64,000 bases of DNA from Glutinoglossum americanum (GCA_020080175.1 JAGHQL010000001.1:1-64000); one strand, 5' to 3'. Counted from the first letter of the stretch, positions 45,930 to 56,262 are shown. The notes: generated from the sequence alone by a model not told the origin. Numbers and translations are program-made.

Positions 45930-47316
45930 ATACTAAAAACAGTTGCCTATTTCCTCTAAAATTTTAGTCCTAGTTATTACCCTAAAGTATTGGAAAGCAT
46001 TGGTAAGAAAGTTGTCATCTTAGTAGTGTCATCGAACATACTGGAATAGCTGCGTCAACTATAAAAACGCATATCCTTACTGTGAAATGCATTGCAGCAT
46101 ATTAGTAGAATAAATATGCCCAACATTATTCGAAGACCTCGTCAGTGTCGCCCGCTACGTTCATTAGAGCGGAGCCGAGACCAGACCCGTCAACTAGGAA
46201 CTAAACCAACGTACAAAAAGCGCTGTCGTATCTTCACACTCTCTGATATCTTACACTGGTCCTTAGAAGCAATCGCCACAATTATGAGACTTCCTCGAAC
46301 AACTGTTCAGTCTGTATTAAGATCCAGAGTGGAGGCTCCGAAGAAGCAAATAGGCAGAAAGCCTGCTATTACATGCAGGATTCGAGAATGCCTTGTTGCT
46401 CGTGCGACCCTTGACGCTGATCATCGTCGAATGACATACAAGGAAATCGCCCGGCTGGAAGGTGTGGAGGCTGGTCGGAAAGCCCTCGTGACAGCATTCA
46501 AGATAGAGTCATATAGCCGTCGCGTGGCCACCTCGAAACCTCTTCTTACCGAAGCACAAAAGCAGGTACGTTTAGCATGGGCAATCAAGCACTTGAGCTG
46601 GAAACCAGAGCAGTGGGCTCAGGTCGTCTGGACTGACGAGTGTTCCTTCTCGACCGAAGGATTTGGAAAGGTATATGTCACCAGGCGACCAGAAGAGAAG
46701 TATAACGATTCTTGCTGTGCTCCTAAGTTTAGAACTTATTCTTCTTGGACCATTCATGGAAGCATTTCGACGTTTGGCAAAGGAGACATGGTGGTCATTG
46801 AGAAGGAATGGGGCAGAGTAACAGGTAACGTACATAGAGAAAGGGTGCTTCCTTGTGTATACCAATTTATGAACTGGGTGGCACAACACCCTGAGAATCG
46901 TTCGAGGCACGCCGTCCTTATGGAAGATGGTGCTTCTCAACATACTGCTAAGTTCACGACGCAGCTCCATAATCTAAATGGAATAGACAAGATGTGCTGG
47001 CCCGCTAATTCCCCTGACCTGAACCCAATAGAGAATATCTGGCGTCTATTAAAACAGAGAGTGACTAAAAGACTCCCATGTACCCTTATAGAGTTAAGGC
47101 TATGTATAGAGGAAGAGTGGGCAGCATTGCAACTCTCTGATTTGGCGAGATATATTGGGAATATGAATGAACGTTGTCAAGCTGTGGTAGATGCTAAAGG
47201 AGGGCATACGAAATGGTGAATTTGTAAATTGGACTTGAAAGCAATACTGATAATATTTTCTAGAAAGGAGATCTAAGACATACTTCCAACTAGATTTTTA
47301 GTTTTCCAAGCCATCT
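45930..47316 (+). mobile_element. Tc1/mariner-type DNA transposon
   Basis: Built around the transposase at 46092-47219. Candidate terminal repeats are imperfect: ACTAAAAACAGTTGCC at about 45934-45949 and the inverted ACTAAAAATCTAGTTGG at about 47297-47313. A TA precedes the left one; the right flank is not a clean TA. The ends are therefore approximate. Confidence 0.55.
46092..47219 (+). CDS. Tc1/mariner transposase (DD34E)
   Basis: Catalyses cut-and-paste transposition at TA sites. The uninterrupted frame has 375 residues; a second Met eight codons in (MPNIIRRPRQC) is an equally good start. An N-terminal helix-turn-helix part (LEAIATIMRLPRTTVQSVL, about residues 56-75) is followed by the catalytic triad: VVWTDECSFS (first Asp), VLMEDGASQH (second Asp) and NSPDLNPIENIW (Glu). 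There are 34 residues between the second Asp and the Glu, the Tc1 spacing. No stop or frameshift, so it may be recently active, which contrasts with the decayed recombinase at 28.7 kb. Confidence 0.88.
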   Translation: MQHISRINMPNIIRRPRQCRPLRSLERSRDQTRQLGTKPTYKKRCRIFTLSDILHWSLEAIATIMRLPRTTVQSVLRSRVEAPKKQIGRKPAITCRIRECLVARATLDADHRRMTYKEIARLEGVEAGRKALVTAFKIESYSRRVATSKPLLTEAQKQVRLAWAIKHLSWKPEQWAQVVWTDECSFSTEGFGKVYVTRRPEEKYNDSCCAPKFRTYSSWTIHGSISTFGKGDMVVIEKEWGRVTGNVHRERVLPCVYQFMNWVAQHPENRSRHAVLMEDGASQHTAKFTTQLHNLNGIDKMCWPANSPDLNPIENIWRLLKQRVTKRLPCTLIELRLCIEEEWAALQLSDLARYIGNMNERCQAVVDAKGGHTKW

Positions 47317-47541
47317 CGTTGTATGCACTTTGACCCCGCTCTCCACTCCGAAGTGCTCCATGGCTAGTCTGCTCACTTTCCTGCTGTCGATATCACCACT
47401 AGGGCTACTCTGAATCAGTCTGCTTTGACTGCACGCCACTTGGGTTCGATCAACCTGGGCCCAGGGATGTGCGGTGCAAGTGTGTGGCTATCTGCCGGAA
47501 TGCAGCCTCTTTATCCTTTACTAGTGAGATTGTGATGATGC

Positions 47542-47757
47542 TCATACCATTGTTCGTGCACACACAAATGTCTTCATAGCGAGGATAGCTGATTGTGAAG
47601 GGTTGAGGCAACAGCTATTTGGCTCCACCATGAGTATTGTGAAAGGGAATATATGACATCGTTTCTCATATGTAATATGTGTGCCAGGATCGCAAAATAG
47701 GCAACGTTGAGGTGCAGGATGCGGCCTAGGACACGGCCTGCAGATAATATCTGGCAT
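47542..47757 (-). mobile_element. Tc1/mariner N-terminal fragment
   Basis: The minus-strand frame begins MPDIICRPCPRPHPAPQRC and continues ITYEKRCHIFPFTIL. This aligns with MPNIIRRPRQCRPLRSLER and PTYKKRCRIFTLSDIL of the transposase at 46 kb. Only the first ~45 residues are preserved; the remainder is missing or diverged. It is a second, older and inverted copy. Confidence 0.65.
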
Positions 47758-47854
47758 ATTGAAAATGTGCTTGCAAGCCTGCGAAAAATCGAACAGGATT
47801 CTAATAGTGCAGGGCTTAAGATCAGCTATATTTAGCGTAAATTTGTGTCTGCCA

Positions 47855-48110
47855 TACCGATTAAGCTGAAATTCTGTCCACCATGTTGCTTAACGTGTCT
47901 TCCAGCTTCGATATCTTTGAAAAGCGCGACAGCTTGGGAAGCTTGCTTGGGTGAAGGCTTTTCTTGTCGGTTAGCAGAGGCACCAAAGGCATATAATATG
48001 CTGATGTTCCTTCAGGGGGGTCTGCAATATAGATAGCCACATATCATGCAGCCAGTTAGTCCAAATCGCGAAGTTGAATGTTGATCGTCGCTAGGACCGG
48101 TTCGGGATGT
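47855..48110 (-). pseudogene. Truncated duplicate of the PD-(D/E)XK-like gene
   Basis: Minus-strand sequence matches the first exon of 44560-45855 at nucleotide level: blocks for PLKEHQH, PTDKKAFTQA, LFK..IEAGRHV and WTEFQL are recognisable. Small indels destroy the frame. The 5' flank (CATTGCGAAGTTG region) also matches for about 60 bp. The remaining two exons are absent here. It was probably duplicated and then eroded. Confidence 0.65.
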
Positions 48111-48244
48111 GGCTCGCGGATGTGGGCTTGTGGATGCGGCAGTGCTTCTTCGCCACAACATAACGACCAAGAAGTTTGTTGTTCCAAAGCCAACCATAGT
48201 TGCCAATTTTCTCTCCTTTCTCCATTCTTCAAACTCAAAAAGTA

Positions 48245-48325
48245 GATCCTCACAAGGCTGTGGCCGGAGCGGGTCGGCCGCCCTCCCTGCTGGCTTACCC
48301 GCTTTGCCACTAGGCCACCTACTTT
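48245..48325 (-). repeat. SINE-like head with tRNA A-box-like motif
   Basis: On the minus strand: AGGTGGCCTAGTGGCAAAGC (A-box pattern TRGCNNAGYNGG) then GGGTAAGCCAGCAGGGAGGG and the shared GGCCGACCCGC module, close to a weak B-box. This is the copy that ties the GC-rich module to a tRNA-type promoter. It is followed by ~65 bp of non-shared sequence. Confidence 0.5.
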
Positions 48326-48779
48326 GACACTCACGGTTATCACGCTCTTATTCTTCATGCTAAATAGCGGCATTATACATATTGTCAAGATAAGCCTCGA
48401 TGTAGGCGTAGGGTTCGGTGGGTCAGGTCAGAGCGGCATATGCAGGTTGATATGCGCCACTGTATTGCGCCCGACAGCTCGCCGGATTTCAGCTCGTGAG
48501 GCAGAATCAGTCGCGATATCTCCACCCTGTCTTCCATTCCCCTTCTCCTTCTCGTGGGCTTTCGCATTCCATCCTACTTCTTTAAAGGGATATAATCTTC
48601 CTGCTCCTTGTGAGATGTTAAGCGCTTGATTTCGTTTCAAGCAAATAAGCCCGTCGAACTTCGCCGAGAAACCCCTGCAACAGAACGGAACTAACCGAGT
48701 TCAGTCGAACACCTGTGTCCAAATTCACCCCTAAGACTCACGTCCTGATACACTTCTCTATAACTGAAGTCCTTAGGCG
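48326..48779. other. Upstream region of the second receptor
   Basis: No gene is supported. It presumably contains the promoter of the PNP-NACHT-ankyrin gene. Overlapping short frames have no recognisable content. Confidence 0.4.
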
Positions 48780-51700
48780 ATGCCGAAGAGAGAATTTGAG
48801 CTTGAGAATAACCAAGAGGCCATATCGGGCAAAGAGAAAAAGACGAAGACAGATTGTGATGGTACTCAGACACCACCCGCCAACGCCTTTGGGCAGGGAC
48901 TGGTTCTTGATAATTATACAGTTGGCTGGATCTGCGCTATAACTACGGAGTATGTTGCTGCGCGGGCTTTTCTCGATGAAAAGCATGAAGGACCTGAATC
49001 TGTATCTCTCAATGACAACAACGATTACACTTTGGGCAAATTTGGGAAACATAACGTCGTTATCGCTGTCTTGCCTGAAGGGGAATATGGCATATCCTCT
49101 GCAGTAGGCGTCGCAAGAGACATGCTCCACAGCTTTCCCAACATCAGAATCGGTCTGATGGTTGGCATCGGCGGTGGTGCACCAAGTCCAAAGCATGATA
49201 TTCGTCTAGGTGACATTGTAGTCAGCGCTCCTCGCGATGGAAAGGGTGGTGTGTTTCAGTATGACTTCGGCAAAACGATTCAAGATCAGAGCTTCCGACC
49301 AACAGGGTTCTTGGACCAACCACCAAGAATCCTGCGGACTACAGTCAATGGACTCAAGGCGCGGTATGAAAGTGAAGGCCATCAGTTTGAAGAGGCTATC
49401 AACGGTATTCTTGGAAAGAACTCAAGACTACGAAAGAAGTATCAGCGACCGGAATCAAGTAAAGACAGGCTGTATCAAACTGGAGTTACACATCCTTCAG
49501 ACGACGAAGTCAGCTGTGCAGCAGTCTGTGGTGACAATCCGTTAAACCTGATACCGCGACACAAGCGGGCCGAAGATGAGGATAATCCAGCAATTCACTA
49601 TGGTCTAATTGCTTCAGCGAACCAGTTAATGAAGGATGCTTTGCTTCGGGATAAATTTGCAAAGGAAAATGGCGTTCTATGTTTCGAGATGGAAGCAGCA
49701 GGGTTGATGAACCAATTTCCCTGCTTGGTCATTCGTGGCATCTGCGACTATTCAGACACCCATAACAACAAGGAGTGGCAAGGATATGCAGCAATGGCAG
49801 CAGCTGCATATGCGAAAGATCTTCTCTGTCGAATTCCACCTAACAGGGTGGAGGCTGAGAAAAATATCATCGACATTCTCTCTGGTCAGTCCGAAGGTGT
49901 CTAAGAATTATCCTATAAACACATATTAATTGTTTGTAATTGTAGCAGGCATCCAAGAGGGCGTTGGAAAACTCCTCCATGTACAGCATGATTACGAGCA
50001 TGGTACCATTCTCGATTGGCTCACGCCGATCGACTATAGTCCTTTGCAGAGTGACTTTTTGAGCAGACATAAAGAAGGAACTGGGCAATGGCTGTTGAAC
50101 TCAAAGGAGTTCCAGACATGGCTTAGCACAGCCAAGCAGACTTTGTTCTGCCCAGGTATTCCTGGAGCAGGAAAAACGATAATGACATCCATTGTTGTGG
50201 ATTACCTTAGCACGAAATTTGAAAATGATATCAATGTCAGTATTGCATTCTTATATTGCAACTTCCAACGGCATCAAGAGCAGAAGCTTGCAGATCTACT
50301 TGCAAGCCTACTAAAGCAGTTAGTTCAACAACGACCTTCCATACCTAAAAATGTTAAGAGCCTTTACGAGCATCACAGGGAAAAACGAACCCGCCCCTTA
50401 TTCGACGAAATTCTAAAAGAATTAGACTCTGTCGTCCGGTTGTATTCAAAAGTATTCATCATTATCGATGCCTTAGATGAATACCAAGCTTTAGGTGATG
50501 ATCGTCGCTCATTTCTACGTAGCATCTTCAACCTCCAGGCCCAAGCTCATGTGAATATCTTCACTACATCACGCTTCATCCCTGAAATCGAGTATCAATT
50601 TGAAAAGTTCAAACGGATAGAGATCCGGGCGCAGCATGGCGATATCTTAAGATATCTAAATGGGCGAATACCGCAGCTTCTGCGATCACGAATTTCGGAA
50701 TACCGCGATCTTCAAGATTTGATTAGGAAAGAGGTGACGAAAGCCGCTGATGGGATGTGTGTCCACCTCCTAGAGACATCTGGCCTTGGCCCAATTAACC
50801 TATTTATCTCAGGTTTCTTCTCGCTCAGCTGCATATGGATTCTCTGATGGGCAAGCCGACAGCTGGGGATATTAAGTTGGCTTTGTGGGATCTACCTAAG
50901 GGAATGAGAGGACTTGATATGACGTATGAACAGGCGATAAAAAGAATTAATGGCCAAGAGGAAGGTTTTCGAGAGCTTGCAAAACGTGTTTTGTCTTGGC
51001 TGATTCACGCTAAGAGACAGCTCACTGTTACAGAGCTGCAACATGCCCTCGCCGTTAGAAATGGCATGAAGGAGCTAGATAAAGACTTCATTCCGGAGGT
51101 CGGAGTTCTACTATCTATATGCGCTGGGTTGGTCATAGTCGGTGAAAACAGCATTATCCGTTTAGTACATTATACGACACAAGAATATTTTGAACGCACA
51201 TGGGCTTTTTGGTTTCCCAATGCCCAGATGGACATTACAAGTGTCTGCGTTACCTATCTATCATTTGACGTCTTTGAGACGGGTTTCTGTCAATCTGATA
51301 GAGAGTTCGAGGCACGATTACAGACGAACGTCCTGTACGACTATGCAGCGCGCAATTGGGGTCATCATGCTTGCGTAGCATCGATTGAGGAAGGCTCGAT
51401 TGAGAAAGACTTGATTCTCAACTTTTTGAGGAGCAGAGCCAAGGTCTCCGCCGCTAGCCAGGCGATGATGACTTCCGGAAGCTACTCTGACTACAGTCAA
51501 AGAGTCCTGAGGCAAATAACAGGAATTCACGTTGCAGCATACTTTGGACTAGCAGGGGCAATAATGGGTTTACTAAAGAATGGGTATAATCCATATCTCC
51601 GGGATTCATATGGTCAGACGCCGCTGTCACAGGCTGCAGAGCGGGGGCACGAGGCAGTAGTGAAGCTGCTGCTTGAGAGGGGCGCTGAGCTAGAGTCCAA

Positions 51701-53050
51701 GTCTAACTCTGGTCAGACGCCGCTGTCACGGGCTGCAGAGCGGGGGCACGAGGCAGTAGTGAAGCTGCTGCTTGAGAGGGGCGCTGAGCTAGAGTCCAAG
51801 TCTAACTCTGGTCAGACGCCGCTGTCACGGGCTGCAGAGCGGGGGCACGAGGCAGTAGTGAAGCTGCTGCTTGAGAGGGGCGCTGAGCTAGAGTCCAAGT
51901 CTAACTCTGGTCAGACGCCGCTGTCATGGGCTGCAGAGCGGGGGCACGAGGCGATAGTGAAGCTGCTGCTTGAGAGGGGCGCTCAGCTAGAGGCCAAGGA
52001 CGATGAATATGGTCAGACGCCGCTGTCATGGGTTGCGGGGCGGGGGTGTGAGGCAGCAGTGAAGTTGCTGCTTGAGAGGGGCGCTCAGATAGAGTCCAAG
52101 TCTAACTCTGGTCAGACGCCGCTGTCATGGGCTGCAGAGCGGGGGCATGAGGCAGTAGTGAAGCTGCTGCTTGAGAGGGGCGCTGAGCTAGAGTCCAAGT
52201 CTAACTCTGGTCAGACGCCGCTGTCAAGGGTTGCAGAGCGGGGGTGTGAGGCAGCAGTGAAGCTGCTGCTTGAGAGGGGCGCTCAGCTAGAGTCCAAGTC
52301 CAACTCTGGTCAGACGCCGCTGTCATGGGCTGCAGAACGGGGGCACGAGGCAGTAGTGAAGCTACTGCTTAAGAGGCGCGCTGAGCTAGAGTCCAAGGAT
52401 GATGAATATGGTCAGACGCCGCTGTCGTGGGCTGCACAGCGGGGGCACGAGTCAGTAGTAAAGCTGCTGCTTGAGAGGGGCGCTGAGCTAGAGTCCAAAG
52501 ACGATGAATATGGTCAGACGCCGCTGTCATGGGCTGCAAATCGGGGGCATAAGGCAATAGTGNNNNNNNNNNNNNNNNNNNNNNNNNNNNNNNNNNNNNN
52601 NNNNNNNNNNNNNNNNNNNNNNNNNNNNNNNNNNNNNNNNNNNNNNNNNNNNNNNNNNNNNNGTCATGGGCTGCAAATCGGGGGCATAAGGCAATAGTGA
52701 AGCTGCTGCTTGAGAGGAGCGCTCAGCTAGAGTCCAAAGACGATGCATATGGTCAGACGCCGCTGTCATGGGCTGCAAATCGGGGGCATAAGGCAATAGT
52801 GAAGCTGCTGCTTGAGAGGGGCGCTGAGCTAGGGTCTAAGGATACATATGGTCGGACGCCGCTGTCATGGGCTGCAGAGCGGGGGCATGAGGCAGTAGTG
52901 AAGCTGCTGCTTGAGAGGGGCGCTGAGTTAGAGTCCAAGGATACATATGGTCGGACGCCGCTGTCATGGGCTGCACAGTGGGGCCGCGAAGCAGTAGTGA
53001 AGCTGCTGATTGAGAGGGGTGCTGAGAAATCTAGTTTGACCTGGCTATAA
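48780..53050 (+). CDS. NLR-type receptor: PNP_UDP, NACHT, ankyrin repeats (assembly gap inside)
   Basis: Exons: 48780-49884, 49946-50756 and 50813-53050 (introns GTCAGT..TTGTAG and GTGTGT..TCTCAG). The N-terminal 370 residues form a nucleoside-phosphorylase-like effector domain: [48 protein letters not shown] and [10 protein letters not shown]. Next, the [13 protein letters not shown] (Walker A) and [11 protein letters not shown] (Walker B), then the winged-helix-like [21 protein letters not shown] and [20 protein letters not shown]. The C-terminus is an array of at least 14 ankyrin repeats, [20 protein letters not shown], ending SSLTWL. Frame is continuous to the 100-N gap at 52563; frames before and after it differ, so the true gap is not 100 nt modulo three. 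PNP-NACHT-ankyrin is an established fungal NLR architecture; the PNP part may be enzymatic. No damaging change is seen outside the gap. Confidence 0.88.
51606..53025 (+). repeat. 99-bp near-identical tandem repeats coding for ankyrin units
   Basis: Units of 99 or 102 nt beginning GGTCAGACGCCGCTGTCA and encoding [20 protein letters not shown]. Units 2-4 are almost base-for-base identical. Linkers alternate between SKSNS and SKDDEY types. At least ten units lie left of the gap and four right. Confidence 0.9.
52563..52662. other. Assembly gap (100 N)
   Basis: One hundred N inside the ankyrin array. Bases on both sides are the same repeat text (GGGGGCATAAGGCAATAGTG), so the assembler could not resolve the repeat number. 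The true length is unknown. Confidence 0.98.
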
Positions 53051-53318
53051 TGCCTTCACAGTGAAGTCCATTGCATTACATATGTATATTTATATAATAA
53101 CTTTGATGGAGAGGCGCTTGGGGAAGCTGATATTTATATATTGCTAGAATATAGGTGGTTCCAGCATGTTCCAGTTGTTGTGATATTGCTGACAAACTGG
53201 TCTGTGGCTAAAATATGATGACAAACCGGAACTTCCCTTCAAATTAGAGTTGAGCACAATTTACCAACAATTTTTGCATTCTTAAACGAGCGAGTGTTGC
53301 CCCAACTACACATTGCTC

Positions 53319-53646
53319 TAGCAGGGAGGGCGGCCGACCCGCACCGGCCACAGGGTTGTGAGGTGGCGAATTCTGTAGCTGTTTTCAAAGAGTTGAGTTG
53401 GCTGACTAGAGGCATGGCTAAGGTTGAGTTAGATCGCAAGGCTGCGGAGCTGAGATTGGCTGGCTTGCCAAGACTCCGCACAGCCACAGGCTCAACAGCC
53501 ACTCTAGGTAAATTACACCGTGATGATTGATTATGTGAGGTGGGGTTCTCTACTAGCCTAGACTAGTGATCACTTCGATTAGAGGTACCAATGCGTAGCG
53601 TGAATTTGCGCGCCACAGCAGACACAAGGCTGATGATAATATCCCA
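53319..53646 (+). repeat. Right arm of ~330-bp inverted repeat (SINE-like)
   Basis: Inverted counterpart of 35048-35374. It starts AGCAGGGAGGGCGGCC and ends GGCTGATGATAATATCCCAG. Shared internal landmarks are GAATTC near the GC-rich end, GGCTCAACAGCCACTCTAGG and AGTGATCACTTCGATTAGAG. A MITE-like unit lies immediately outside its end. Confidence 0.75.
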
Positions 53647-53651
53647 GTGTA

Positions 53652-53726
53652 GTTACTCATGCGAAGGCCGAGGAAGCAGAGGTTCGTGAGGCGAGGCAGG
53701 CCTTAAGCGTGCCCGCGCAACTACAC
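53652..53726 (+). repeat. ~75-bp MITE-like repeat, copy 2, with target duplication
   Basis: Related to 44448-44521. The sequence from GTTACTCATGCG to CGCAACTACAC is flanked by CAGTGTA at 53645-53651 and again at 53727-53733, a plausible 7-bp target-site duplication. Terminal GTAGTT/AACTAC are inverted. It was inserted at the edge of the inverted-repeat arm. Confidence 0.6.
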
Positions 53727-53733
53727 CAGTGTA

Positions 53734-54359
53734 ATACTATCACCGAATACAAGGCCATTACATGTATCCTCAGCTCCAGTTGTCCCCTCGCGCATGTATT
53801 CTAAAATGGTAGACTTTAAAGGGTTGTAGCTTCACTGACCGGCAATTTGCATTAGGACAGGGAAATCAAAAAACTGTACGTCCTTACCAAACTTAATATC
53901 ACTATTACTTTGTTATTCAGCTATCTGGTTGATCTTGAGGGAGCCACCCTGGATAAAGATGAAGAAGAAATAAGACCGGAATCTGGTATTGTCAAGTCAT
54001 TCATGATTACCAGCCAATAGTCCCGCCGCCGGCCTAATTAGAAGTTGAGGGGCTTGGACTGGGTTGCCTTCAACCTTTCTATTTAGAAAAACACCCTTCC
54101 AACAGGGTCTAATTTCGACATCGAGTAGTGCGATTCAGAGTTGCCGCCCTTCTTACAATTTTGTCATTCGTTGTTGAGCTTGACTGGCGTTAATAAAAAA
54201 AATCACTAAGGCTAATGCCGAAGCAAAAAAGGATAGCTTTATACCTCCGCCAGAGTAATCAGGAACGAGTGCTTGGACCTAACAGAAATCTACCGAGTAG
54301 TACTTAACGGTATGTATAATACTTCATAAAGGATCGAATTGTTTACCTCAAGTGATACC
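53734..54359. other. Intergenic, nothing recognised
   Basis: AT-leaning unique sequence without a supported frame, 3' of the minus-strand gene ending at 54360. Confidence 0.4.
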
Positions 54360-54872
54360 TCAAGAACTGTGAATCGTAGGCTTTGACCAATTACGAACAG
54401 GAGGTGGCGATGGCTCTTCTAAAAACAAAGGGAGCCCCCTTGTAAGATAACCCTCAATATTTGGCACTTCCTCTCCAGGTAGCTCTACTCGATGGCACTC
54501 CTCAGGCAGCTCAACTGGAGCAACAATCGGTAGGCTAGGTGCATAGTGATGGTGGTGGATCTCATAAATGATAACCACAGGCATTGGAGACTCTGTCGGC
54601 ATTGCAGAATAACTTGCTCTTGCACATTTTGGCCTCGAGCAGATGCCCGGGATGGGGACCTCTCCAGGAGCAAGAGGATGCTGTGTCTGGTAACGAGATG
54701 ACCGGGCCTTGCCACAGACGGAACAAGTATGCTGGGGAAGAGATCGGCTGTGACGAGAACCTCTGCAGATACAGCGAGACTTCTTTTCTGATTGATACAC
54801 TATCTTGCCCATTACCCGCAAAGAACTATCAATAATATGTTTGAAGTGGGTAGTGTTTTTCTCCAAGATCAC
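54360..54872 (-). CDS. Small fungal protein with zinc-knuckle-like cysteines
   Basis: A 170-residue frame, or about 150 from the later Met (MGKIVYQSEKK). CSVCGKARSSRYQTQHPL and GICSRPKCARA (about residues 50-88) give a C-x2-C...C-x4-C set suited to zinc binding. IYEIHHHHY and VELPEECHRVELPGEEVP follow, and the C-terminus is Pro-rich. Similar short CxxCGxxRSxxYxxxHPxxPGxxPxPGxC proteins occur in many filamentous ascomycetes without known function. It could be a fragment of a longer gene with an upstream exon. Start uncertain. Confidence 0.5.
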   Translation of the reverse strand: MILEKNTTHFKHIIDSSLRVMGKIVYQSEKKSRCICRGSRHSRSLPQHTCSVCGKARSSRYQTQHPLAPGEVPIPGICSRPKCARASYSAMPTESPMPVVIIYEIHHHHYAPSLPIVAPVELPEECHRVELPGEEVPNIEGYLTRGLPLFLEEPSPPPVRNWSKPTIHSS

Positions 54873-54956
54873 AACTAGTCGACTCGTCAGAGGGGCTTAA
54901 TGTTAAAAAAATAAATAAATGATGGAGTCTGCGGGAGCCGAAACCGGCCCCCCCCC

Positions 54957-55022
54957 TTCTAGGGAGCCACATCTAGCACCCCTCCTATCATTAGAAATAA
55001 ACTTGACGTTATCTAACTCTAG
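54957..55022 (+). repeat. ~65-bp dispersed repeat, copy 1
   Basis: TAGGGAGCCACATCTAGC... through AGAAATAAACTTGACGTT aligns with 56196-56262 at about 75%. Both follow a pyrimidine- or purine-rich tract. Family not recognised. Confidence 0.45.
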
Positions 55023-56195
55023 AAATTCGTCCCTCCTCTCCTCCCATCCCCACTAATGAATAGCACTTTTCCCGTTATTGAATTGCATTTATTCCCTACT
55101 TAACTTAGACTCACGGAAGTTATACTAATTTAGGAGTAGTATTAAGCTTTTGCACTTATTTGAATAAAATATCGAGTAATTGTATTTGCTGGTTAATGTA
55201 ATTCCCAAAAGCTGAATTCCAAGTGATAGAAAACAAAATTTAAATATTTCAAAGTCTTTCCGCTCTGCCGTCTATTGACCCGGGCTAGAATACCCTACTT
55301 GCTGTACTTGTCGTCAATGACGCTCTCCTTAACAAGGATTTTCTCTTTAGACATGCCGTCAAAGCCACTATCAAAACTCTTCCTTTCTGCTGGGGGTTCC
55401 GGCTGGGATGCGGTACGTCTCCTACGGCAGATTTGGTGGAGCAATTCATATGGATCCAACAGGTCTTTAGTAGAAGCAGTTTTCCCAGCAGTGACGGAAG
55501 ATTCAGAGAGCACGTCGACAATTTGAGGGGCCTCGTCATCATTTTTGGGGCATCGGATCGCCATACCACATCCCAAGGAGATCTTTCTAGGCCATCGTAA
55601 TTGGAATGCGAATCCACACCCGCTGAACATTGTGTTAGATTTCTATGTGAAGTTAGCAGACATTCCGCCTTTCAAATTTCAGTGGGACAGGACTTGATCT
55701 CTGGTAAGCAAATTATCCGGGATTTCAACCTAGTCTACCAAGCTGAAAGACGTGAAATGAAGCTCATTTATAAGAGGCAAGGAAATTTGGAAATAGGATG
55801 CTTGGCTTTTGGAGACCTGGAAATATCTGAATAAATGTACTTTATATTTATAGTAACTGAGATGTTAGAGATGTTGCTAAACCTGACTGTTGAGAATGTG
55901 ATGGTTACGTGTAGGATTAGCATATAGTGGGGCAAGTGGGGGCAAAATACTTGTTCCAAATATTTTTGGCATCATAGAGCCAGTTTGGGCTCTAGGAAGT
56001 CAGTTAAGCCACAGTATTCTGCCGGAATAAGTTTGCACTCAAGAGCGTGCAGCACTCAAACTGTATCGACTGACATAGTAAGATCATGCTCGTCTTGTCT
56101 ATTTTCTGCGGAGGACCAGCCAGCGGGGCGGGCCCGACGCAAAAAAAATAAGTGGAGAATCTTGAACCACTCGGAGCCCCATTTGGATTAGGATT
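55023..56195. other. Low-density region with two short frames
   Basis: Frames at 55295-55630 (-, ...DLLDPYELLHQICRRRR) and 55601-55834 (+) overlap at their ends, and I do not recognise either. They could be fragments of old genes. Nothing else is supported. Confidence 0.35.
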
Positions 56196-56262
56196 TAGGG
56201 AGCCCTATCTGGCTCCCTCCCATCACCAGAAATAGACTTGGTGTTTGGGTTCCAGAGAGCCG
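56196..56262 (+). repeat. ~65-bp dispersed repeat, copy 2
   Basis: TAGGGAGCCCTATCTGGC... through AGAAATAGACTTGGTGTT, the counterpart of 54957-55022 in the same orientation, 1.2 kb away. It may mark the ends of a small element or be two independent insertions. Confidence 0.45.

Noticed and set aside
47440-47480. tRNA gene suggested by GGGTTCGATCAACC
   Set aside because: No A-box, acceptor stem or anticodon arm could be fitted at the required spacing.
51606-53025. 99-bp direct repeats as a CRISPR-like or satellite array
   Set aside because: Units are contiguous with no spacers and code for ankyrin repeats in an open frame.
35048-53646. Inverted repeats as an assembly artefact
   Set aside because: The arms differ by many substitutions and small indels, so they are true diverged copies.
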